Below are positions 1 to 6,691 of a stretch of 6,691 nucleotides of DNA, in pieces. This DNA comes from an uncultured Selenomonadales bacterium (lineage in GTDB: Bacteria > Bacillota > Negativicutes > Selenomonadales > Selenomonadaceae). Position numbers and translations under genes: made by a program. A model generated the notes under the pieces. That model made no database searches. It saw nothing but the letters and a program-made list of their open reading frames with translations, and was not told the DNA's origin. The stretch lies in the NCBI GenBank assembly GCA_947167555.1, contig CAMVIO010000113.1:1-6691 (forward strand), written 5' to 3'. Numbering within the stretch: the stretch's first letter is position 1; every line of letters starts with the position of its first letter.

Positions 1-1020
1 GTATCTCCCATTTTTTCCCTGCCAGATCTTATGGGGATGGATCTCAAGTATCTTCGCATTTACGCGCGTGATGCCGCTGGGCGTGGTGATGGGGGGATCG
101 CGGGCGCCGCCGTCAAGGAGCCCGATTTTGACCGTATTCTTGCCGCTGGCGCTGAAGGTCATGGTGGAGCCGGTGCGCGTCGTCTCGTCCCATGTGTACT
201 TGACCCGCTTGTAGCAGTCGCCCCAGCCCCATGTTTCTTCCGTATGCTCCGTCACGTCGCTCTTGGCGGTCTTGTCCTGCGTATAGTCAATTTGGATTCG
301 GAAGAGGGACTCTGGGCCGTCGTCCCGCACTTTCAGATAGCTGCCGCTGTCCAGCGCCTCATTGTCGTAAACCTTGGTGTCTTCGATTTCGATATCCTCG
401 CTGTGCTCGCTCTCAATCTCGTCCGCCGAATTATACTCAATGAGCCCCCAAAGGTACTCCTTTTCCGTGTAGGATTTCGACACCACCTTTGTCTCGCCGT
501 AGCCTGCCGTCCATGTATAGGTCAGATTGTCCTTGGGGGTGAAATCCGCGGAGCCGCTTTGCCAAGCCCCGGGTTCCTCGCCTTCCAGATAGGAGCGGTT
601 CTTCCCTTGCCGATACTCGAACACTTTGGCGTCATGGGCGTCATCGCCCTGCAGCTTGTCCTTGATCTGGATGAAGCCTTCGCCGCCGGTGCTGTCCGCG
701 CCGTACGCCACGACATCGCGGCTGACCTCCGATGTATCCACCGTGACATTCGACGCGCCGTCCGCCGCGAGGAGCCGACCGCCGCCGGTATTCGACACGC
801 GGCCTTCGATATAGATATTGCCGCCCGAGGCGGAGACGTTCTCCACCAAAAGTTTTTTGGTGGAAGGATTGTAATAGATGCCGGGGGTATAGACCCACTC
901 CCTTTTGCCGCTGTCGTACTTTGCCCCCGCCGCATCCTCGTTGACGAGATAGGCGCTATTGGACATGACTTCGGCGTCCGTCAGCACCTTGCTTCCCTTC
1001 TGCTTCCACGTGCTCTCGAG
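1..1020 (-). other. Distal Tyr/Trp-rich block with LktA-family motif
   Basis: Residues from about 1891 to the window edge begin with a short linker (KVLTDAEVMSNSAYLVNEDA) and then the motif YYNPSTKKLLVENVS, followed by GGNIYIEGRVSNTGGGRLLA. I associate these with LktA-type filamentous adhesins. Further on are two Tyr-Thr-Trp strands, LTYTWTAGYGE (about 493-525) and KYTWDETTRTG (about 172-201), flanking a strongly acidic stretch, DEIESEHSEDIEIED (about 373-423), and the strand YLKVRDDGPESLFRIQIDYT. These look like a beta-sandwich or decorated beta-helix module. The frame leaves the window at IHPHKIWQGKNGRY without a stop, so the true C-terminus is not seen. Confidence 0.55.
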
Positions 1021-4000
1021 GTTGCCCTCCCCCGCCGGGCTGTCCGCGCCGAGCTGCCGGCGCTGCTCGAGCTGCTCGAGGAGCCGCCGCAGGCGCTCGT
1101 CGCCTACCTGCGGCACTTCGACGCCAACGCCGAGCTCTACGGCCGCGTGCTGGGCCCGCACGGCTCGCCGGTCGCCGTAGCCCGCCTGCACGAGGCCGCC
1201 GAGATTGACGCTGTTCGCCAAAATATAGACGGATTCTCCCGCAAGGATGCCCTTGCTATCGTCCGCGCCCGGCTGCGACGCGGGAATATCGTCCGCGCTG
1301 ACGCCGCAGGAAATCAAGTACTTCCGCCACTGCGTATAGTTCGCGAAGGAGTTTTTGACTTGCGTAGTTCCGTTTCCATCGTTTGCTATGTCTTCGTGCA
1401 GTGCCTTCACAATCTTTTCAAAGACTTCGTCGCTTACCATCCACTGCTGGATCGGGTTGCTGCCCACGAGGACGGTACCCTTGGGGTTGACTTGGTAAAC
1501 GCTGCCGTTTTCCGCCGCCAATCGGACGGTTTCGCCGACGACGTTCGCGTCCGCGCCGATGTGGATATCAAAATGCTTGTTCTCGATGGCGACGCTGCCC
1601 GCCTCGTTCACGACGGAGTCGTTGACATTGATGTCGGCTCGCAGCTTCTTTGCGCTGTCCCGAGCGGCGTTGCTCTCAATCACGATGGAGGGCGTCACGC
1701 TGTCATCTGAGCCGTCCGCATGGATATTCGCCGCGCCGGACAGCCCGGAAATCTCCGATCCGGCGGACACGCCGGTGTTGTTGAAATAGACGTTGCCGCC
1801 GTTTTTTTGGATCACGGCGTCGTTCACGTCGAGGTCGATCAGGGCACTGTTCGTCAGCTTGATGGAGGGGTCGCCCTTGGCATGGAGCGTGCCGTTCACC
1901 GTGAGGCTGCCCGCGTCCACGTAGATGTTGCCGCCGGAGACGGAAAAATCCGGCGTCTCCACGGCGGGCGCTGTCACCGTCTGAAAGACCAGATAGGATG
2001 TTTCGCCCTTGTGCGCGTATCCCGCCTTTTCCATCGTCTCATACAGGCTTTCCAGCTCGGCCTTGTAATCGTCGTACTGCGGCATGCCCGCATACTCGCC
2101 CATGAGCTTCCGAAGTTCCTCGTAGCGCTCGTAATAGGGATTTTCCCGCGTGACCGTGCCGATGGTGAAGTCCTCGGCCTTCAGCCAGTCGCCGCCCTTG
2201 GTGACGGACACCGTGATGCCGCTGGTGTCGTAGGTGGGACTTCCCGTAGGGTTCCCTTGCGCGTCCGTTGCCTGCGTTACCGTCACTTCGCCGGAGATGG
2301 CCGCCTCCGCCTCGGCGTGGACGCCCGCCGTCAGCGTGCCGTCGATTTTCACGCTGTTAGCTTCCGATTCGTAGTCTTTGAGCGTCCCGTCCTGCGTCGT
2401 CACGATGCCGGGGCCGTCGGATGTGCCGTTGTCTTCGTTGCTCGCCCAAAGATTGTAAGCGTCCGTGTACATCGTGAGCTTCGCGTAGCCGGTATCCGCC
2501 GCCAGCTTCGCGTCGCCGACGCTTTCCGCCTTGGCTCCGTTGCTGACAGCAACGGTATTCGTCTGGGTCATGGTATTGTCCATGGACGCCTTCAGCTCCA
2601 GCGGAACAACGTTATGGTTGATGGACTCGGTGATGAGCTTGAAATCAAGGTCCGCGTCATTTCCCGAGGTATCGCGGCTGGCATAGAGCTTCATCCCGCC
2701 CTCGCTTTCGAGCGCGGACGCGCCGCCGATTTCCACCGTATTGGCACGGACGAGCGTGTTTTCGCCGATGGCGTTCGCAACGCCCATGATGCCGCCCTGG
2801 CTGTCGCCGTAGGTTTCATAGGAAAGCTCGGTGTCGTCCCACGCGGCGAAAAGGATGTCCGCGTCGTCGCCGGAATCCACGTCATATTTTGTCTTGATGG
2901 TCGCATCGGTCGCCTTGACCGTGTTGCCATAGGTCGTTTTGAATTTGCTGTTGGCCGCCGTGGCGTCCACGATGCCCGCCGCCTCCACGTTGTTCACCGT
3001 CCCGATGGAGCCAGTGGAAGACGCCGAGGCGATAACGGAGCCGTCCGCGTCAAGCGTTGCGCTTTCAAGGTTCACGTTTGCCGCATAGCTATGATCCTGC
3101 CGGAGGTCGGAAGCGCCGACAGCCACGCCGCCGTAGCCGCTGGCGTCGAGTTCGATCTTGTCGTTGAAATTGTTGTTCGCCGCGTATTTCTGCTGCCCCG
3201 CAGTCGTAATTACGGCGTTTTTCAGATTGACCTGTGCCGTGTGGCTTGTCTCGCTGTCAACCGAGCCTCCGCTGGCGTCGAGAATGGCGGCGTCCGTGGT
3301 GTCCACCGTCACGCCCAGCGTTTCATCGTTCGTCGCGGACACGGAAAAATCCCCGCCCGTGGTGCTCCATTTGCCGGAAACGTTCGCTTTCGTGATGTTT
3401 TCCAGCATATTGTCCGCTTCGGCGGCGGCGACGTTCAGAATCGAGCCGCCGTAGCTTTGGGCGGAAAGCGTCGTATTGACGCCGCTCTTGGCCGCAATGT
3501 CCGCCGCAGCGAGGCGCGACGAAGAAGACGCGCCGCCGAGTTCGACGGTCGTCCGGAGCGTATTGTCCGCTTTCACGGCGTTGTTGGCGACGCCCACGCC
3601 CGCCGCGCCGTCCACGCCATGAGCGTCGATGTCCTGCGAAAGCGCCGTCTCGCCGGAGACGGAGAGCTTCTCCGCCGTATAGGCCGCGCCGTCCCCAAGC
3701 GCAACGGAAACATGGCTGTTCACCGCAGCGCCGCCGTAGTTGACGCCGACGGCGGCGCCCCCCGCCGCGTCCACCGCGTCCATGTCCGCGTCCTGCTTGA
3801 TATTCGCCTTTGCGGAAATCGAAATGGCGTCCTTTGCCTTCGCGTCGTTCGTTTTTTCTTCGTCCTGCCCGTCCTCGGCGTGCGTGGACAGGAGCTTCGT
3901 GCTCCCGTCGATGGAGACGGAGGTATTGAGGGCGTCATCTTCGTCGCCCGCCTGGATCTTGGAAACGGCAACGGTGACGGAAACGCCCGCCGCGCCCTCG

Positions 4001-6691
4001 CCGCTCTTGAGTTTTGTGGAAAGGGTCGGGGCGTTTTCCGCCGCGATGGTGATATTTTTGTCCCAAGCCTCAATGTTGCCGCTACCGTCCATGGACGTAT
4101 AGCCGTCCGTCTTGCCGGAGGCGCTGACGGTCGTGCCGCTCATGACGACGGAGGTGTCGCCGGCCATAGAGCCATGCGCCACCTGCACGCCGACGACCGC
4201 GCCCACGGCGCCGCTGCCGGTCGTTGCCGAAAGCGACGTTTCCGAGCTGTCCTTCGCCGCGATATGCACCATGTGGTCCGCGTCCAGCGTGCTGTCCGAA
4301 ACGGAAAGGCGGTTCTCTCCCGACGCTTCGCTGAAGGAGAACGCGCCGTTGATTGTGATGGCGCCGCCGTCGCCCTGCACGGTTTTCAAATCCGTGGTGC
4401 CGGAAACATCCGCAGACAGCTCGATATTGCCTCCGGCGGAAAGCGTGCTCGAAAGGATGTCGGTCTTTGCGTTCCGCGTCGTGTCCGCTACGGCGACGCT
4501 GCCCGTGATGATGGCGACTCCTCCGCCGATCGCGTACTGCTTCGCCTCCACGTCGGTCTGTTCCGCGCTCGCCACTTTGATATTGCCGCCGGAAGCGACG
4601 GTCGAACCGTTTACCTTTGCTGTGACAGCGGAGCCTGCCCCGCCTTTTCCCAAGGCTACATCTACCGCGCCGCCGCTCCAGCCGAAGGTATTTGCCGAAG
4701 CGTCTTTTCCGTCTGAAATCACGGACGCCGCCTTGCTGTACGCGCCGGAAATGTTCGCTCCGGCGTCCTCCTTCGCGTTGATGGTGGTGGTCTTTGTATT
4801 GCCGTCCTCGTCCTTCCATTGGTAGGAGGTGCTGTAGCTCGTCTCGTCCACTTCCTGCCCCACCGTGAGGACGGAGACATTCGCGCCGATCTCGCCGATG
4901 CCCGCGAGGGTGCTGCCGTTCAGCGACGTCACGTCCCGGACGTCCTTCGCGTCCACGGTCACGTCGCTGGCGGAATAAGCGGCGCTGTTTTCCATCGTTG
5001 CGCCGACCGTGCTGTCCACGGTGGCGACGTTCACGCCGACGCCCGCGCTGCCGCCGCAGCCGCCGACGCTGCCGGTCCATTCCTGCTGCTTGACGGTCAT
5101 CTTGTTTTCCGCCGTGACGGAGACGCTTTTCGCGCGGCTATCCGCATCGCCGAGGGTTACGCCGTCCATCGCCGCGTTCGTTTTGCTCTCCGTATTGCCG
5201 ACGCTGACCGTGACGGCGGCGCTGCCGCCTATGCCGTCGCCGCTCAGGGTATAAAGCTGGTAACTATCTTCCACGTCGTTTTTCGCGCTGACCTTGACCG
5301 CCGTCTTGCCCGTCTCGGCAAATGTCGCCGTGCTGTTTTGGAAAGACGCGTCCGCCTCGCTCCCGTCCTTGACGACGGTCACGCCGACGCCGACGGCGCC
5401 GCCCTCTCCGACAAACGCCGCCGTGAGGCCGAACGAGTGAAGATAAGTCACATGCTCCGCCGTGACGGCAAGGTCGCCGCCCGAAAGGCGCAGGTTGGCG
5501 TTTTTGAGCGCCGCCGCCGTTTTGCCCGAGAGCGTCGCGATGTCATCCACGTTGCCGACAGTAGCGCCTTCGAGCGTACCGGTCACGCCGAGATCCATGC
5601 CGGCAAGGCCGTGCTTCTGCACCGCCTCCACCGCAACGCCTTCCGCGCTGATGTCGGCTTTCACTCCGTCTTTGCTGTTCGTCAAATCCGCTGTTGTATC
5701 CCGGTCGGTTTTCGTTACGTTCACGCCGATGCCCACGCTGGCCCCGATGCCCGCTGCCGTAATCGAGCCGGTGAAAGCGGCATTGTTCGCGTAGTCATGG
5801 GCGATGACGCTGACCTCTTTTCCGCTGATGGAAGCGGCGTCCGCCTCCGCTTTCGTCTCGCCGGAAATCGTGTTCACGTTCACCGCGCCGTCCACCGCGC
5901 CGCCTTTGCCCGCGCCTCCGATATTGCCGAGCCACGAATTGATTTTCTCGGTGCTGGAGGCGGAGACCACCGCGCCGTAGTAATCCTTCGACGAGCGCTC
6001 CAACGTCTCGGAGGGCTTGTTCGTGTCCGTCGTGTTCACGAAATCGTTAAGAATCTGATCGTTGTCCACCCAATTTGCAAGGGACGCCGCCGAAGCGGGG
6101 CTCATGCCCGCCGAAATGGAGGCTTCTCCGCCGCTGACGAGGGAGCGTGTGTCCGTGTCGATGTCATTGACGGAAACGGAAAGGCCCACCGCCGCGCCCA
6201 CGCCTCCGACGCTGAGCGTCCCTGCGAAATTGTCGATGGAGGCGTCGCTTTGCGCGGCAACGACCGCGTTGCCTTCGGTCTTCAATTCGGACGCGCCGGA
6301 AATTTCCGCTTTTGTTTCGCCCGTCAGCCGGTTCACGGCCACCGAGCCGCTGACGGCGGCATTGCCCAATTCCTCGCTGACGGCGACATTAACGCCTGCC
6401 GCCGCGTCCACAATCGTGTCCTTCGTATCGGCGGTCAGCGAAAAACCGCCGCCCACCGTCTGGCGGCTGTCCTTCATCGTCGCTTTTATATCGGCGCCGG
6501 TCTGGGTCACCGCCACGCCCGCGCCCACGGCGGCATGGGAAGCCATCGTCACGACGACGCCCACATTGTCCACCGAGCCGCCGGAGGACGCGCCCGCCGA
6601 GAGCGTGCTTCCCGCCGTGCGCTTTTTTATGGTTTCCTCATCCAATCCGAGGGAAAGCGTCGTATTCAAATGTTGGCGGTTCGCCAGTTCG
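1..6691 (-). CDS. Giant filamentous surface adhesin (LktA-like), internal part, open at both ends
   Basis: One minus-strand frame (codons on 6690-6688, then every three bases to 3-1) is open for 2230 codons. The translation is coherent throughout: rich in G/A/V/S/T/D/N, built of alternating beta-strand patterns (GVGVNV, SVSVTAEN, GGNIYV), with only three cysteines (about residues 545, 1795 and 2159 of the visible part). This is the composition of a secreted beta-solenoid protein. The block YYNPSTKKLLVE, followed shortly by SGGNIYIEG, matches my memory of proteins annotated as leukotoxin LktA family filamentous adhesins, which often exceed 3000 residues. The inferred role is attachment to host or neighbouring cells after export across the outer membrane. 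The signal peptide and secretion domain would lie beyond 6691, and the C-terminal anchor or end below position 1, so the export route cannot be seen. No neighbour or operon is visible. Existence of the gene is very likely; adhesin function rests on family resemblance, and toxin activity is not implied. Confidence 0.9.
842..864. other. Perfect 10-bp inverted repeat with 3-nt loop inside the coding sequence
   Basis: The bases TCCACCAAAA (842-851) and TTTTGGTGGA (855-864) are exact reverse complements separated by GTT. On the sense (minus) strand they encode the conserved PSTKKLLVE motif. The hairpin has no following U-tract on the sense strand and lies within an open frame, so it is not a convincing terminator. 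It may be a chance product of codon choice in that motif. Confidence 0.55.
1042..1176 (+). other. Anomalous GC-rich patch resembling an actinobacterial TetR C-terminal fragment
   Basis: Read on the plus strand in the frame starting at 1042, all 45 codons to 1176 end in G or C. The translation includes LLELLEEPPQ, LVAYLRHFDANAE and AELYGRVLGPHGSPV. This strongly resembles the ligand-binding C-terminus of TetR/AcrR-family repressors from high-GC Actinobacteria. GC over 1021-1200 is 78% by my count, against 60% in 961-1020 and 50% in 1201-1260. In the adhesin frame the same bases give eight Arg in 44 residues (RLRRLLEQLEQRRQL), against four Arg in the preceding 270. The fragment has no start, no DNA-binding domain and no stop of its own, so it is not a functional regulator. 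The adhesin frame stays open across it. It is most simply a short foreign insertion or replacement, or an assembly or amplification chimera. Junctions are approximate; the similarity may extend to about 1203, overlapping the native QAGYGD codons. Confidence 0.6.
1171..2016 (-). other. Distal beta-helix block with an embedded mixed segment
   Basis: After the helical segment, coils such as SGGNIYVDAGSLTVNGTL, SIKLTNSALIDLDVNDAVI, GGNVYFNNTGVSAG and LRADINVNDSVVNEAGSVAI are typical of TpsA-like or LktA-like beta-helix proteins. At about 1270-1450 a less beta-like stretch (IQQWMVSDEVFEKIVKALHE, then NYTQWRKYLISCGVSADDI) looks like a small helical insertion and holds one of the three cysteines. 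The strand pattern resumes as GESVYILANSVNLGG and LVQAGYGD. The last motif, of the type NL-x-G-x-(I/V)Q-x-GY, is one I recognise from this adhesin family, and it ends exactly where the anomalous patch begins. Confidence 0.6.
2017..2145 (-). other. Charged, predicted helical segment inside the beta-rich adhesin
   Basis: Residues about 1516-1558 start with ENPYYERYEELRKLMGEY and end with DDYKAELESLYETMEKAGY. Glu, Lys, Arg, Tyr, Leu and Met dominate, and the spacing of hydrophobic residues suits one or two amphipathic helices separated by AGMPQY. The flanks are beta-type (ITVSVTKGG before, SYLVFQTVTAP after). It may be a helical spacer or cap between two solenoid blocks. I believe similar segments occur in related adhesins, but this is from memory. 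Confidence 0.55.
2146..3525 (-). other. Irregular beta-solenoid region
   Basis: Residues about 1056-1515 lose the strong GVGV cores but keep short strand-turn patterns: VNLKNAVITTAG, IELDASGYGG, VNLESATLDADGSVIASA, NTVEIGGASALESEGGMKL, NTVAVSNGAKAESVGDAKL and SVKIDGTLTAGVHAEAEA. Many units resemble each other as 'V-x-hydrophobic, then G/A-x-A-x-hydrophobic, then G'. This fits stacked right-handed beta-helix coils with loops. An aromatic and acidic loop (DDADILFAAWDDTELSYETY) lies at about 2750-2812. The reading frame is continuous with the flanking regions, and no enzymatic motif is recognised. Confidence 0.6.
4780..4845 (-). other. Extended hairpin-like insertion in a repeat unit
   Basis: Residues about 616-637 (ETSYSTSYQWKDEDGNTKTT and the next two residues) form two polar, Tyr/Thr-rich stretches flanking a DEDGN turn. 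The pattern predicts a protruding beta-hairpin. It sits just after the repeat core GANVSVLTV, where the next core is delayed to about residue 683. This interpretation comes only from the residue pattern. Confidence 0.4.
5977..6102 (-). other. Polar insertion between adhesin repeats
   Basis: Residues about 197-238 of the visible protein (from SPASAASLANWVDN to SKDYYG) break the Gly/Val repeat rhythm. The segment is polar, carries a Trp and a Tyr pair, and includes NDFVNTTDTNKPSETLERS, which lacks the alternating strand pattern. It most likely loops out of the solenoid between two repeat cores, near residues 165 and 263, whose spacing of 98 is longer than usual. Such loops are common display sites in beta-solenoid adhesins. 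No known domain is recognised. Confidence 0.5.

Larger units (their letters stand above)
3520..6600 (-). repeat. Degenerate Gly/Val-rich protein repeats, period about 52-58 residues
   Basis: About the first 1055 visible residues contain at least fifteen copies of a degenerate unit. Its core is a glycine-rich strand such as GAVGVGVTVV, GSAGVGVNVA, GASVGIGVNV or GAAVGLSVSV. A polar stretch follows, often of the form T-x-A-x-hydrophobic (GETKAEI, GETKAEA, DTTADL), and then a strand such as VSVTAEN or LAVTAEH. Core starts near residues 263, 316, 373, 430, 488, 546, 599, 775 and 827 give recurrent spacings of 52-58; other spacings are irregular (39, 70, 80, 84) because of insertions or decay. This agrees with the roughly 53-residue tandem repeat I recall being described for LktA-type adhesins. 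The repeats are diverged at DNA level, with only short shared strings. A charged loop (STHAEDGQDEEKTNDAKA) at about 3841-3900 interrupts the series. The likely structure is a long rod of stacked beta coils carrying the adhesive face away from the cell. Confidence 0.75.

Noticed and set aside
842..864. Transcription terminator
   Set aside because: The hairpin is not followed by a U-tract on the sense strand and lies inside an uninterrupted coding frame.
1042..1176. Insertion sequence or other mobile element
   Set aside because: No terminal inverted repeats, target-site duplication or transposase sequence is visible, and the patch is too short.
31..1710. Open frame of 559 codons on the plus strand
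   Set aside because: It is a shadow in the same antisense frame. Only the short piece at about 1042-1203 looks like real protein (TetR-like), and it has no start, DNA-binding domain or stop of its own, so the frame as a whole is not a gene.
1720..4716. Open frame of 998 codons on the plus strand
   Set aside because: It is codon-aligned antisense to the adhesin frame and stays open because the adhesin rarely uses the Leu and Ser codons TTA, CTA and TCA. Its translation is Arg/Val/His-rich with no recognisable domains, and the minus-strand reading is clearly protein-like throughout.
4082..5080. Minus-strand open frame of 332 codons, very Arg/Gly-rich
   Set aside because: It is offset from the adhesin frame; its RRxRRxxR-type composition is the usual out-of-frame reading of GC-rich Gly/Ala/Val codons.
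3520..6600. CRISPR array or DNA-level tandem repeat
   Set aside because: The recurrence is at protein level with diverged codons. There are no identical direct repeats with unique spacers of constant length.

Overview
The whole window lies inside one very large protein-coding gene on the minus strand. Reading from position 6690 down to position 1, a single frame runs for 2230 codons with no stop. Both ends of the gene lie outside the window, so neither start codon nor terminator is visible. No promoter, RNA gene, mobile element or second gene is supported. The long open frames on the plus strand are shadows of this gene.

The product looks like a giant secreted, surface-exposed beta-solenoid adhesin. 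It is rich in Gly, Ala, Val, Ser, Thr, Asp and Asn and has only three cysteines in 2230 residues. It most resembles the large filamentous adhesins often annotated as 'leukotoxin LktA family'. These occur in anaerobic diderm bacteria such as Fusobacterium, Negativicutes and Synergistota. The moderately GC-rich codon use suggests a Negativicutes- or Synergistota-like anaerobe of mouth or gut rather than AT-rich Fusobacterium. That placement is inference only.

Layout in protein order (high to low coordinates): (i) about 6600 to 3520, Gly/Val-rich repeats with a frequent spacing of about 52-58 residues, interrupted by polar insertions; (ii) about 3525 to 2146, a less regular beta-solenoid; (iii) 2145 to 2017, a short charged segment predicted to be helical; (iv) about 2016 to 1171, more beta-helix with an embedded mixed segment; (v) 1176 to 1042, an anomalous patch; (vi) about 1020 to 1, a Tyr/Trp-rich block containing a recognisable family motif (YYNPSTKKLLVE).

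The most noteworthy observation is the patch at about 1042-1176. It is far more GC-rich than its flanks and encodes an Arg-rich stretch unlike the rest of the adhesin. Read on the opposite strand, it has perfect G/C third positions and closely resembles the C-terminal domain of an actinobacterial TetR-family repressor. It looks like a short piece of foreign DNA, either a sequencing or assembly chimera or a real recombination. No new multi-gene system is visible.
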